In this document: piece after piece, positions 55,022 to 64,000 of the stretch
Layout of the letters: each line of letters starts with the position of its first letter
How positions within the stretch are numbered: position 1 is the stretch's first letter
NCBI GenBank assembly: GCA_016786885.1
Contig: JAEUVO010000055.1
Span: 62,001 to 126,000 of the forward strand
Length of the DNA: 64,000 bases
Source of the DNA: Chitinophagaceae bacterium
Lineage (GTDB): Bacteria > Bacteroidota > Bacteroidia > Chitinophagales > Chitinophagaceae
Direction of reading: 5' to 3'
Made by a program: the position numbers and the translations under genes
The notes under the pieces: generated by a model
Seen by the model: only the letters and a program-made list of their open reading frames with translations
Told to the model about the DNA's origin: nothing
The model's database searches: none

Positions 55022-55223
55022 GTATGGAGTTTTACAGTTAAAGTAAGCTTTTATAAGGCGGTCCAGGCTGTCAATTATCTGAACGGAAAATTAATTGGAT
55101 AAAGATGGCATTTTTATGAATAGAGCTGCATATGATTCTGGTTAACCGGGGATAATCATATTTTATATATTACCTTAAGTCTCAAGCTGATTAACGGAGT
55201 CATTTGTTAAATTGCATTTTCTT

Positions 55224-57263
55224 ATGCCTTTTAAACTTCATATTCCCTTTCCTCCTGCTGGTGATCAGCCACAAGCTATCCGTCAGTTGGCCGAAGGACT
55301 TGTTGATGGTGAAAAGTACCAGACCTTGTTGGGAGTAACCGGGAGCGGTAAAACATATACGATAGCTAATGTCATTCAAAATGTGCAGCGGCCAACACTG
55401 GTACTGACACACAATAAAACACTGGTGGCGCAATTGTATGGTGAGTTCAGACAGTTTTTCCCGGAAAATGCAGTGGAATATTTTGTTTCTTACTATGATT
55501 ATTATCAGCCCGAAGCTTATATGCCGGTAAGTGACGTATATATTGAAAAAGACCTCAGTATTAATGATGAACTGGACAAACTTCGGCTAAGAGCCACATC
55601 CAGTCTATTGAGTGGTCGCAGAGATATTATTGTGGTAGCTTCTGTAAGCTGTATCTATGGAATGGGCAATCCTACTGATTATGAGAACGGGATTATCCGT
55701 ATCAACAAAGGGCAGACCATTTCAAGACAGGCTTTTCTCCATTCATTAGTCAACTCATTATATAACCGGACAACCTTAGAGTTCAACCGGGGTACTTTCA
55801 GGGTAAAAGGTGATACGGTAGATATTAACCTGCCTTATGTTGATTATGGCTACCGTATTACTTTTTTCGGAGACGAGATAGAAGAAATAGAAAGCATAGA
55901 AGTGGTGACTGGCAAAAGGATCGGGCTGATGGAAAATGCTGCCATTTTTCCGGCCAACTTGTATGTGGCGCCAAAGGATATTCTGCAGCAAGTATTGTAT
56001 GAAATACAGGATGAAGTAGCTGCACAGGCAGAGTATTTTAAAAAGGAAGGAAAGTACATAGAGGCTCAGCGCCTTACCGAAAGAGTGAATTATGATATTG
56101 AAATGATCCGGGAACTGGGTTATTGTAATGGGATTGAAAATTATTCCCGCTTTTTTGACAGGAGAAAACCCGGAACAAGACCTTTTTGTCTGCTTGATTA
56201 TTTTCCAAAGGACTATTTAATGGTTATCGACGAAAGTCACCAGACTATTCCGCAGGTAAGTGGCATGTATGGTGGTGACAGAAGCCGGAAACTTATCTTG
56301 GTTGACTATGGTTTTCGACTGCCTTCTGCCCTGGATAACCGGCCGCTAAATTTCCATGAGTTTGAATCCTTACAAAACCAGGTAATTTTTGTATCCGCCA
56401 CTCCTGACGACTATGAACTCGAAAAATGTGGCGGAATAGTAGTAGAACAGGTGGTACGGCCAACAGGCTTATTAGATCCTCCCATTGAGATTCGTCCGAG
56501 TGTAAACCAGATAGATGATCTGCTGGATGAAATAGATAAAAGAGTAACCAAAGGCGATAGGGTGCTAGTTACAACACTGACAAAGCGAATGGCAGAAGAA
56601 ATGGATAAGTACCTGCACCGTATCAATATCAAATCAAAATATATACATAGTGAGGTGGACACATTGGAAAGAGTGGAAATTCTCCGTGAATTACGGCTGG
56701 GGACCATTGATGTGCTGGTAGGAGTGAACCTGCTTCGGGAAGGATTGGATTTACCTGAAGTATCGTTGGTTGCTATTCTCGATGCGGACAAAGAGGGCTT
56801 TCTTCGCAATGAAAAATCATTGACACAAACCGCCGGCCGTGCAGCAAGGAATGTGGATGGTTTAGTTATTTTTTACGCAGATAAGATGACAGAGAGTATG
56901 CAAAAAACAATTGACGAAACCACCCGCCGAAGAGAAAAACAAATTGCCTGGAATATTGAATATGGTATTACCCCTACAACTATTAAAAAATCTACGAAAG
57001 ATGTATTTGCTCAAACTTCGGTGCTGGATATAAAAGGTTACGACATTAAAAATCCATATGCCATTGCACCAGAGCAGGACATGATAACAATGGCAGCTGA
57101 AGAGCAGGAAGAATATAAAACCATTCCGCAAATGGAAAAAGCTCTTTCAAAAATTAAGAAAGAGATGGAGAAAGCAGCAAGGGATCTGGATTTTATGGAG
57201 GCAGCACGACTTAGGGATGAAATGTTTGTTTTGCAGAAAAAACTGGAAGGAATGAAAAAGTAA
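55224..57263 (+). CDS. uvrB: Excinuclease ABC subunit B
   Basis: 679 residues from ATG at 55224 (MPFKLHIPFPPAGDQPQAI); TTG at 55212 is rejected. Walker A GVTGSGKTYT, the beta-hairpin YYDYYQPEAYMPVSDVYIEKD, DESHQT, and helicase motifs through TQTAGRAARN are intact; the UVR motif closes the protein. UvrB verifies DNA damage with UvrA and recruits UvrC. Neither partner is in this window. Confidence 0.97.
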   Translation: MPFKLHIPFPPAGDQPQAIRQLAEGLVDGEKYQTLLGVTGSGKTYTIANVIQNVQRPTLVLTHNKTLVAQLYGEFRQFFPENAVEYFVSYYDYYQPEAYMPVSDVYIEKDLSINDELDKLRLRATSSLLSGRRDIIVVASVSCIYGMGNPTDYENGIIRINKGQTISRQAFLHSLVNSLYNRTTLEFNRGTFRVKGDTVDINLPYVDYGYRITFFGDEIEEIESIEVVTGKRIGLMENAAIFPANLYVAPKDILQQVLYEIQDEVAAQAEYFKKEGKYIEAQRLTERVNYDIEMIRELGYCNGIENYSRFFDRRKPGTRPFCLLDYFPKDYLMVIDESHQTIPQVSGMYGGDRSRKLILVDYGFRLPSALDNRPLNFHEFESLQNQVIFVSATPDDYELEKCGGIVVEQVVRPTGLLDPPIEIRPSVNQIDDLLDEIDKRVTKGDRVLVTTLTKRMAEEMDKYLHRINIKSKYIHSEVDTLERVEILRELRLGTIDVLVGVNLLREGLDLPEVSLVAILDADKEGFLRNEKSLTQTAGRAARNVDGLVIFYADKMTESMQKTIDETTRRREKQIAWNIEYGITPTTIKKSTKDVFAQTSVLDIKGYDIKNPYAIAPEQDMITMAAEEQEEYKTIPQMEKALSKIKKEMEKAARDLDFMEAARLRDEMFVLQKKLEGMKK

Positions 57264-57356
57264 CATTTCATTTATTTGTTGCTCCGTTTAGCTTTTATTG
57301 GAAACTTGAAAAACAACCCTGTTTGTTTTGAGCCCTTGTCTTTGTATTTTCTGTCT

Positions 57357-57372
57357 CTCGTATTTTTACGAG
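57357..57372. promoter_or_regulatory. Perfect 16-bp palindrome upstream of the small membrane protein gene
   Basis: CTCGTATTTTTACGAG is a 6-4-6 inverted repeat with a TTTT centre, the same design as the one at 23660. A -7-like box TATCTTAG (57446-57453) lies further downstream, so an operator role is possible but not demonstrated. Confidence 0.3.
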
Positions 57373-57503
57373 TATCCCTTTCGTATTTGTGCCCTATTTT
57401 ATTTAAAACAGTCCCCCATTACTTGCAGTAAGTAACACATGGGTTTATCTTAGCCACAGATATCCGAATAAACCATTTTTTTAAAATCCAATAAATCCGA
57501 ATT

Positions 57504-57785
57504 ATGAAAAGACGTGTCCGTAAGATCGCCAATTTCTTTGCGTTTAATCTGTTGTTCTTCGCCCTTTACCTGAACTTTATTCATAAAGATAAAGCTGTTG
57601 TTGTCAGTACTTCTGCTGCCCCGGCAACTACTGCAGCCTTCAGTGGTACTGTTCTGGTAGACAATCCTGAACAGTATATACAAAAGAAAAATGAAACTGC
57701 CGGAGTAGTAGTGGCTTCAGAGAAAAAAGAGACTCCCAAATCAACAGAAGAGAACTCAGCTGCGCTGAGACTTTCTATCAACTAA
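57504..57785 (+). CDS. Small single-span membrane protein of unknown function
   Basis: 93 residues: basic N-terminus (MKRRVRKIAN), one membrane helix (FFAFNLLFFALYLNFI), then a low-complexity Ala/Thr/Val and Glu/Lys tail. No family was recognised. It is monocistronic between uvrB and polA, with a strong terminator after it. The basic N-terminus and hydrophobic helix could also act as an uncleaved signal anchor. Confidence 0.65.
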   Translation: MKRRVRKIANFFAFNLLFFALYLNFIHKDKAVVVSTSAAPATTAAFSGTVLVDNPEQYIQKKNETAGVVVASEKKETPKSTEENSAALRLSIN

Positions 57786-57805
57786 GCTAAGCAGCGTTAA
57801 CATAT

Positions 57806-57850
57806 CAGCAACCCCATCTCGCCCAAGGCGAGATGGGGTTGCTGTGTTTT
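57806..57850. terminator. Strong hairpin terminator
   Basis: A perfect 18-bp stem (57806-57823 with 57827-57844) with a CAA loop is followed by TGTTTT. It insulates polA from the small membrane protein gene. Confidence 0.85.
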
Positions 57851-57885
57851 ATTCTCCCCATGCATGAAATCTTTACCTTAGTGGC

Positions 57886-60732
57886 ATGGATAAAAGAGTT
57901 TTTTTGCTTGATGCATTTGCGCTGGTGTTCCGGGCTTATTATGCCCTCATCCGCAATCCCCGTTTAACTTCGAAGGGCAAAAACACCAATGCCCAGTTTG
58001 GTTTTACCAATGCGTTGGTTGAGCTGATCAATAAACAAAAGCCTTCGCATATGGCTGTTTGTTTTGACACCTCCGCTCCTACGGAACGGCATACTGACTT
58101 TGCTGATTATAAAGCAAACCGCCAGGAAACACCGGAAGACATACTGGCTGCAGTTCCTGATATTAAAAGAATAATTGAAGGCTTCAATATTCCTATTATT
58201 GCCCTTGATGGATATGAAGCAGATGATGTAATCGGGACTTTAGCCAAACAGGGAGAAAAAGCAGGGTATGAAGTATATATGGTTACCCCTGATAAAGACT
58301 ATGGTCAGCTTGTTTCTAAAAAAATAAAAATATACAAACCTGCTTACCAGGGAAATGATGCAGAAATACTGGGCCCTGAAGAAATATGTTCCAGGTGGAA
58401 TATTAACGATGTAAGCCAGGTAGTGGATATGCTTGGTATGATGGGAGATGCAGTAGATAATATTCCTGGTATACCGGGTGTAGGGGAAAAAACTGCAGCA
58501 AAATTCTTAGCTGAATATGGATCACTTGAAAATACACTGGCCAACGCTGATAAGATAAAAGGGGCCATGGGTGAAAAAGTAAAGAAAGGCAAAGAGATGG
58601 CCATTCTGTCCAAAAAACTGGCAACCATTATTACTGAGGTGCCAGTAGAATTTCATGAAGAGGACTTTAAACTAAAAGACTGGAATAAAGAAAAATTAAA
58701 AGAGATTTTTGCCGACCTGGAATTCAGAACCTTAGGCAAGAGGTTGTTGGGTGACGATTTTTCTGTAGCAGCTCCTGCAAAATCCGTGGTCGAAAAAGAA
58801 ATACCACAGGGAGTACAAACTGATTTATTTGGAAACATTGTAGAAAGCCCGGAACAAAAAAATTCTGATCCAATACCAGATGACAACGACTCAGCAGCCT
58901 TAACAGTTAATAAGAATATCAACAATACTCCGCATAAATATGAAGCTGTAGAGAGTGATACTGCTATCAAAAAAATGGTAGCTGAATTAAAAAAACACGA
59001 TGAGATTTGCTTTGACACTGAAACAACAGGTATAGATGCCAATGATGCTGAGCTGGTGGGGTTGAGCTTTGCTGTAAAACCAGGTGAGGCCTTTTATGTT
59101 CCCTGCCCGGCAGATCAGAAAAAAACAAAAGAGATATTGGCTCATTTCGAACCATTGTTTGCTGATAAAAAGAAAGTATGGATTGGACAGAATACCAAGT
59201 ATGATATGCTGGTGTTGAAATGGTATGGTATCGAGTTAACAGGAAATATTTTTGATACCATGCTGGCCCATTATGTAATAGAGCCAGATGGCAAAAGAAG
59301 TATGGATATACTCAGCGAAAAGTTTCTAGGATACGAACCAGTACACATAGAAGAATTGATTGGTAAAAAGGGAAAAACGCAGGGGAGTATGAGAGATGTG
59401 GAAATTGAAAAGATCAAAGAATATGCTGGCGAAGATGCCGATATTACTTTACAGCTGAAAAATGTATTTACGCCGCTTCTGAAACAAAAGGAGGTAGAAA
59501 AAGTATTTAACCTGGTAGAAAATCCGTTAGTGAAAGTGCTGGTAGATATGGAATATGAAGGGATAAAGGTTGATACGGATTTTCTGAACGATTACTCGAA
59601 GGAGTTAGAAAAAGATGCAAAAAAAGCGGAAGAAAGTGTGTACAAACAAGCCGGGGTTCGTTTCAACCTGGCCTCTCCCAAACAGCTGGGTGAAGTTCTC
59701 TTTGATAAACTCAAACTGGATCCTTCAGCCAAGAAAACAAAAACAGGTCAATATCAGACAGGGGAAGATGTCTTATTGAAACTGGCTGCCAAAGGTAACC
59801 AGATCGTCGACGATATTTTGGCCTTCAGAGAGCTGACCAAATTAAAATCAACCTATGTTGATGCTTTACCACAATTGATAAATCGCAAAACCGGAAGGGT
59901 GCATACTTCCTATGGACAGGCAGTTGCCGTAACGGGTCGCTTACAGAGCAATAACCCTAATCTTCAAAACATACCTGTAAGAACAGACCGCGGTAAGGAA
60001 GTGCGAAAAGCATTTATTCCAAGAGATAGTAAACATATTTTACTATCTGCCGATTATTCTCAGATTGAACTAAGAATAGTGGCCGCTATCAGTGGTGATA
60101 ATAATATGTGTAAGGCATTCAGAGACGGAACAGATATCCATACAGCAACTGCAGCAAGAGTGTATAATGTATCTGAAAAAGAAGTAACAAAGGAAATGCG
60201 TTATAAAGCCAAGAGTGTAAACTTTGGTATCATTTACGGCCAGGGGGCATTCGGATTAGCAGACAATCTTGGTATATCAAGAACAGAAGCCAAAGAGATC
60301 ATTGATAACTATAAAAAGGAGTTTCCGGGTATACAAAAGTACATGGATGACACCATCAACTTCGCAAGGGAGCATGGCTATGTACAAACGCTGATGGGAA
60401 GAAAAAGATGGTTGCGGGATATTAATTCTGCCAACTTCACTGTCCGGGGTTTTGCGGAAAGAAATGCTATCAATTCGCCGATACAGGGAACTGCAGCCGA
60501 CATGATAAAGCTGGCCATGCAAAAAGTGCATGCTGCAATGAAAAAAGAAAAGATGCAGAGCAAGATGCTGCTGCAAGTACATGATGAATTAGTTTTTGAT
60601 GCATTAAAATCGGAAGTAAAAGAGTTGAAGCCATTAATTATTGAAAACATGCAAATCGCATTACCATTACCGCATAAAGTACCGGTGATAGCAGAATGTG
60701 GTCAGGGAAGCAATTGGCTGGAAGCACATTAA
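57886..60732 (+). CDS. polA: DNA polymerase I
   Basis: 948 residues with all three domains. The 5'-3' exonuclease starts RVFLLDAFALVFRAYYAL; the 3'-5' exonuclease is intact (FDTETTGIDA, later EDADITL); the polymerase has LSADYSQIELRI, YKAKSVNFGIIYGQG and QVHDELVFD. It is thus a proofreading enzyme for Okazaki fragment and repair synthesis. TACCTTAG (57874-57881) ends four nt before the ATG. Confidence 0.97.
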   Translation: MDKRVFLLDAFALVFRAYYALIRNPRLTSKGKNTNAQFGFTNALVELINKQKPSHMAVCFDTSAPTERHTDFADYKANRQETPEDILAAVPDIKRIIEGFNIPIIALDGYEADDVIGTLAKQGEKAGYEVYMVTPDKDYGQLVSKKIKIYKPAYQGNDAEILGPEEICSRWNINDVSQVVDMLGMMGDAVDNIPGIPGVGEKTAAKFLAEYGSLENTLANADKIKGAMGEKVKKGKEMAILSKKLATIITEVPVEFHEEDFKLKDWNKEKLKEIFADLEFRTLGKRLLGDDFSVAAPAKSVVEKEIPQGVQTDLFGNIVESPEQKNSDPIPDDNDSAALTVNKNINNTPHKYEAVESDTAIKKMVAELKKHDEICFDTETTGIDANDAELVGLSFAVKPGEAFYVPCPADQKKTKEILAHFEPLFADKKKVWIGQNTKYDMLVLKWYGIELTGNIFDTMLAHYVIEPDGKRSMDILSEKFLGYEPVHIEELIGKKGKTQGSMRDVEIEKIKEYAGEDADITLQLKNVFTPLLKQKEVEKVFNLVENPLVKVLVDMEYEGIKVDTDFLNDYSKELEKDAKKAEESVYKQAGVRFNLASPKQLGEVLFDKLKLDPSAKKTKTGQYQTGEDVLLKLAAKGNQIVDDILAFRELTKLKSTYVDALPQLINRKTGRVHTSYGQAVAVTGRLQSNNPNLQNIPVRTDRGKEVRKAFIPRDSKHILLSADYSQIELRIVAAISGDNNMCKAFRDGTDIHTATAARVYNVSEKEVTKEMRYKAKSVNFGIIYGQGAFGLADNLGISRTEAKEIIDNYKKEFPGIQKYMDDTINFAREHGYVQTLMGRKRWLRDINSANFTVRGFAERNAINSPIQGTAADMIKLAMQKVHAAMKKEKMQSKMLLQVHDELVFDALKSEVKELKPLIIENMQIALPLPHKVPVIAECGQGSNWLEAH

Positions 60733-60785
60733 TTTTTTCCGAAGTCATAAATTTTTAGCTTCTCATATCCATAAGTTTGCTTCTT

Positions 60786-61445
60786 ATGCAGCCCGTAATA
60801 TATTATTGCTATGATGCCTACTGCGGATGGTGTTATGGTTTTAGTCCCGTAATAAAAAAAATATCGGAAGAGTATAAAGAAAATATACCTTTTGAGGTAT
60901 TATCCGGGGGAATGATTCCGAAAGAGTATACAAGACCGATTAGTGCCATTGCAGGCTACATCAGCCAGTCATACAAACAAGTAGAAGAAACAACAGGCAT
61001 TCAATTCGGAAAGGATTATCTCTGGCATATTTTCAACCCTGAACAAAGCGACTGGTATCAGCATTCAGAAAAATCAGCAATAGCCCTTTGTATAGTCAAA
61101 GAAATTTTTCCAGGCAGGCAGGTTTCTTTTGCTGCCGATCTTCAATATGCTTTACATTTTGAAGGAAGAGATTTAACAGACAATGAAGCGTACCGTCATT
61201 TGTTGGAAAGATATACAATCCCGGTTGATGACTTCTATAATAAGGTCGATAGTGAAGAATACAAGGAAAAAGCACATTACGAATTTGCTCTTTGCAAACA
61301 ATTACAGGCAACGAGTTTTCCGCAGCTGCTTATGCATGTAGCTGATCAAAAGTTTTACCTGCTGGCTAAAGGGTTTACTGATTATGAAGTACTAAAGCAA
61401 AGAATTGAAGCTGTATTAAAAGAAACAAAAAAAATAATCATTTAA
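60786..61445 (+). CDS. DsbA-family (FrnE-like) thioredoxin-fold protein
   Basis: 219 residues from ATG at 60786; a TTG at 60777 falls in the -7 box. The active site CGWC lies near residue 15 and the cis-proline loop is TSFPQLLM. It lacks a signal peptide, so it is probably cytoplasmic. It resembles FrnE and 2-hydroxychromene-2-carboxylate isomerase relatives rather than periplasmic DsbA. TAAGTTTG (60772-60779) ends six nt before the ATG. The next gene starts 11 bp after its stop. Confidence 0.85.
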   Translation: MQPVIYYCYDAYCGWCYGFSPVIKKISEEYKENIPFEVLSGGMIPKEYTRPISAIAGYISQSYKQVEETTGIQFGKDYLWHIFNPEQSDWYQHSEKSAIALCIVKEIFPGRQVSFAADLQYALHFEGRDLTDNEAYRHLLERYTIPVDDFYNKVDSEEYKEKAHYEFALCKQLQATSFPQLLMHVADQKFYLLAKGFTDYEVLKQRIEAVLKETKKIII

Positions 61446-61456
61446 AAGATAGTATA

Positions 61457-62374
61457 ATGATTCTCACAATTACGCTTAATCCTTGCATTGATAAAAGTTC
61501 CCGGGTTGAAAAATTAAAACCCGAAAGCAAACTTCGCTGTACAGAAGTAGTAAACGAACCTGGCGGAGGTGGTATTAATGTCAGTAAGGCGCTGCAAAAA
61601 TTAGAAACTTCATCAGTGGCATTGTTTCCGGCAGGAGGACATAATGGAAATATGTTGTGCTCTCTTTTAAAAGAAGAAGAGATTTTGTTTCATGCAGTAG
61701 ATACTAAAGTGGAAACAAGAGAGAACTGGATCGTATTAGAAACATCCACTAATAATCAATTCCGGTTCACTTTCCCGGGCAGGGAGGTAATGGAAGAAAC
61801 TATTAAAACATTAGTTGACCAGATACGTTCCTTTACTCCCACATTTGTGGTGGCCAGTGGCAGTTTGCCTCCCGGTCTGCCTGATTATTTCTATGGCCTG
61901 ATCGTAAAGAATGCAGCAGCTGTTGGCGCCAAATGTATTGTGGATACCAGTGGTCCGGCATTACAGGCTTTAAAAGGCAAACATGCATACATGATTAAAC
62001 CAAATATTGGTGAGTTATGCAAAATGCTGAATGTTGACTGGCTGGATAAAGAAGAAGTACCCGATGCTGCCCAGCAGGCTATAAGGGATGGGTTTTCCGA
62101 AATTATGGTTGTTTCAATGGGTGCTTTGGGTGCATGGATGGTAAGCAGCGATAAAAGATATTTTGTAGAAGCACCTCCAGTGGAAAAGAAAAGTACAGTT
62201 GGTGCAGGCGATAGTATGGTAGCGGGTATCACCTATTCCTTGCAAAAGGGGAGAACACTTAGAGAAGCGATTAGGTTTGGGGTGGCCTGCGGTAGTGCTG
62301 CTACCATGAACGATGGAACACAACTTTTCAACAAAAGCGATGCGGAGAAATTATATGCAGCTATTAATGAATAA
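61457..62374 (+). CDS. pfkB: PfkB-family 6-phosphofructokinase / hexose kinase
   Basis: 305 residues. The 1-phosphofructokinase-type start ITLNPCIDKSSRV, the GGGGINVSKAL substrate loop and the catalytic TVGAGDSMVAG (Asp in GAGD) are complete. It phosphorylates fructose 6-phosphate or a related sugar phosphate with ATP; the exact substrate cannot be set from sequence alone. It follows the DsbA-like gene closely and precedes a globin gene by 3 bp, so the three probably share an mRNA. Confidence 0.9.
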   Translation: MILTITLNPCIDKSSRVEKLKPESKLRCTEVVNEPGGGGINVSKALQKLETSSVALFPAGGHNGNMLCSLLKEEEILFHAVDTKVETRENWIVLETSTNNQFRFTFPGREVMEETIKTLVDQIRSFTPTFVVASGSLPPGLPDYFYGLIVKNAAAVGAKCIVDTSGPALQALKGKHAYMIKPNIGELCKMLNVDWLDKEEVPDAAQQAIRDGFSEIMVVSMGALGAWMVSSDKRYFVEAPPVEKKSTVGAGDSMVAGITYSLQKGRTLREAIRFGVACGSAATMNDGTQLFNKSDAEKLYAAINE

Positions 62375-62377
62375 GAA

Positions 62378-62755
62378 ATGAAAAAAGATATTGCAGGTAG
62401 GGAAGATCTGCTGATACTGGTAACCCGGTTTTATGAAAAGCTATTAGCAGATGCTTCTATCAGTTACATTTTTACTGATGTGGCCAAGATTGATCTTTCA
62501 CATCATTTACCTGTTCTTGTTGATTTCTGGGACTCTATTTTATTTCAGTCAGATACGTATCATAAAAATGCCATGCAGCCCCATCTTGATTTACACCGGC
62601 AGTCGCCATTACAAAAGCATCATTTTGAAACCTGGCTCCGGTATTTTAAAGAATCTATTGATGAGCTATTTGAAGGGAAAATAGCATTTCTGGCTAAAGA
62701 AAGAGCAACGAGTATTGCTATGGTAATGCAGATAAAGACAATTCAGCTCAGTTGA
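62378..62755 (+). CDS. Group III truncated haemoglobin
   Basis: 125 residues with the 2-over-2 globin helices. The proximal His lies in HHFETWLRYF; the distal region is SISYIFTDVAKIDLSHHL...FWDSILF, as in group III members. Such proteins bind O2 or NO, and some act in NO or redox protection. The gene starts 3 bp after pfkB, so expression is coupled to it. Confidence 0.85.
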   Translation: MKKDIAGREDLLILVTRFYEKLLADASISYIFTDVAKIDLSHHLPVLVDFWDSILFQSDTYHKNAMQPHLDLHRQSPLQKHHFETWLRYFKESIDELFEGKIAFLAKERATSIAMVMQIKTIQLS

Positions 62756-62840
62756 TATGTTCGGTAAAATTCCAGTTCAATCACTTTTTTCTTGATAACT
62801 ATGTGCAGAGTTTGTAACTTATACTCCTAAAACTATTTTT

Positions 62841-63413
62841 ATGAAACGAATGACCTTCACTATCTTTTTTATTGCTTTCGCTGCAATTTTTACTATTACA
62901 AAAGCCCAGACTCCGGATGAAATGAAAAAATGGATGGATTACATGACCCCTTCAGATGTACATAAAATGTTGGCTGCATCAGATGGAGAATGGAACTTGG
63001 AAATTCAAATGTGGATGGACCCTAACGCCCCTGCACAGAGCATGAAAGCAAGCTGTGTAAATAAAATGATTTTAGGTGGCCGTTACCAGGAAAGCATTAA
63101 TACGGGTTCTTTTAATGGAATGCCATTTGAAGGACTTAGTTTGACAGGATGGGATAATGCCAGAAAAATATTTGTTTCAACATGGATAGATAATATGGGA
63201 ACTGGTATCATGTACTTGGAGGGACCCTGGAATGATGCTACCAAAACAATAGAACTGAAAGGAAAGGTGACCGACCCCATGACCGGTCAGGTAACTGATG
63301 TGAGACAAACACTTAAAATAGTTGACGATAATACCCAGATCATGCAACAATTTGGTATGAAAGATGGAAAAGAATTTAAGAACATGGAAATAAAATTTAC
63401 CAGGAAAATGTAA
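62841..63413 (+). CDS. Exported DUF1579 protein
   Basis: 190 residues with a signal peptide (MKRMTFTIFFIAFAAIFTITKAQ). The core GEWNLEIQMWMDPNAPAQSMKASCVNKMILGGRYQESINTGSFNGMPFEG matches DUF1579, a lipocalin-like beta-barrel family of unknown function. It is probably periplasmic. A terminator follows. Confidence 0.85.
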   Translation: MKRMTFTIFFIAFAAIFTITKAQTPDEMKKWMDYMTPSDVHKMLAASDGEWNLEIQMWMDPNAPAQSMKASCVNKMILGGRYQESINTGSFNGMPFEGLSLTGWDNARKIFVSTWIDNMGTGIMYLEGPWNDATKTIELKGKVTDPMTGQVTDVRQTLKIVDDNTQIMQQFGMKDGKEFKNMEIKFTRKM

Positions 63414-63434
63414 AAAGATTCTTTCTTAAATATT

Positions 63435-63467
63435 AAACCCCGAATATTATTCCGGGGTTTTTATTTT
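63435..63467. terminator. Terminator between convergent genes
   Basis: AAACCCCG pairs with CGGGGTTT around a 10-nt loop with extra A/T pairs, followed by TTATTTTG. The A-rich 5' flank allows action on both strands. Confidence 0.8.
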
Positions 63468-63477
63468 GTTAAGATGC

Positions 63478-64000
63478 TTACTCTTTTTTCGTTTTCTCCA
63501 TCGGCAGTTTTTCATCACGACTCCACTCCTGCATACTGCCATCATATACTTTCATCTTGTAACCCAGGCTTCGCCCAACCAGGTAGTTTACACAGGCAGT
63601 TTGTCCGATAAAACAATACACCACTACTTCTTTGCTTTTATCAGGTACAACGGTAGCAAAATTTTTTTCCAGTACAGAAACTTGTTTAATGCTGTTCGTA
63701 GAATCCACCATATCAGGGTAAGGAACATTTTTCGCACCAGTGATGTGGCCATCTCTCGGGTTGCCGGTTGGGTCACCGTCATACCAACGTTTTGCTCTTG
63801 CATCTACCACTTCTGATGATTTTGTATTCAAAGCATTCAGCACATAATCTTTATCCACCAGTGTACCGGTTACAGTTGCCACAAAATTTCCGTTTTTAAA
63901 TTCTGCTGGTTTACTGGTAACCGAATAGCCTGCTTTCTTCCATGCTTCGATACCGCCATTCAAAAATGAAACCTTTCCTTTTAGGCCAAAATGTTCCAGT
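63478..64000 (-). CDS. Rhodanese-type sulfurtransferase (5' end beyond window)
   Basis: The frame is open to the right edge, reading LEHFGLKGKVSFLNGGIEAWKKAGYSV, so it is the C-terminal part of a thiosulfate or mercaptopyruvate sulfurtransferase; a TTG at 63963 is not the true start. The visible rhodanese domain has the active Cys in VVYCFIGQTA, and the conserved DARAKRWYDG and GHITGAKNVPY. The first, inactive rhodanese domain is probably mostly outside the window. The active-site loop CFIGQT is not the typical CGSGVT, so substrate preference is uncertain. Confidence 0.88.
   Translation of the reverse strand, partial: LEHFGLKGKVSFLNGGIEAWKKAGYSVTSKPAEFKNGNFVATVTGTLVDKDYVLNALNTKSSEVVDARAKRWYDGDPTGNPRDGHITGAKNVPYPDMVDSTNSIKQVSVLEKNFATVVPDKSKEVVVYCFIGQTACVNYLVGRSLGYKMKVYDGSMQEWSRDEKLPMEKTKKE

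Overview
The window looks like a chromosomal segment of a Bacteroidota bacterium, most likely of the Chitinophagaceae type. The reasons are promoters of the TTG-N~19-TAnnTTTG form, the scarcity of Shine-Dalgarno sites, and a gene set typical of the phylum: YtxH/holin pair, DUF3127, DUF1579, GHL10-type glycosidase, MBOAT/DHHW pair, group III truncated haemoglobin and a plug-domain surface protein. No tRNA, rRNA, CRISPR array or intact insertion sequence was seen. Both ends cut through genes: a type I restriction subunit (hsdR) on the left and a rhodanese-type sulfurtransferase on the right.

Layout. 1-9 kb holds hsdR, a membrane class III nucleotidyl cyclase, a small YtxH/holin envelope operon, htpG and an MBL hydrolase. 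9-23.5 kb is the most distinctive block, all on the minus strand: hoxF, a hoxU-hoxY fusion, hoxH and a maturation protease (NAD-linked group 3d [NiFe] hydrogenase); then echABCDEF in canonical order (energy-converting group 4 [NiFe] hydrogenase) with hypA; then a four-subunit 2-oxoacid:ferredoxin oxidoreductase; then pdxH. Read as one pathway, 2-oxoacid oxidation would reduce ferredoxin, Ech would turn ferredoxin electrons into H2 while pumping ions, and Hox would exchange H2 with NAD(H). H2 would then connect the ferredoxin and NADH pools. This linkage is inferred from gene content and order.

23.5-33 kb holds transporters (MATE, AI-2E family), an L,D-transpeptidase, a pxpBCA 5-oxoprolinase operon ending in an Nramp-fold transporter that lacks the metal-binding motifs, a radical SAM/SPASM protein and a DinB-family protein. 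33-43 kb holds a MarR regulator, a GHL10 glycosidase, a DegT aminotransferase, rpoN, an MBOAT/DHHW O-acylation pair, a glucosaminidase and a PAP2-like membrane protein. 43-49.7 kb carries two divergent exported caspase-fold proteins, one with WD40 repeats (1293 aa) and one with an EF-hand loop and TPRs (821 aa), each keeping its catalytic His/Cys pair. 49.8-64 kb is mostly DNA maintenance (recA, uvrB, polA) with small exported proteins, a PfkB kinase and a truncated haemoglobin.

Two palindromic repeats have altered coding sequence: one lies in frame inside hsdR, and one supplies the last codons and stop of the oxidoreductase beta subunit. Several promoters place their -7 box 4-6 nt from the ATG, which suggests leaderless mRNAs. 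Others are followed at once by a hairpin at the expected 5' end of the mRNA.
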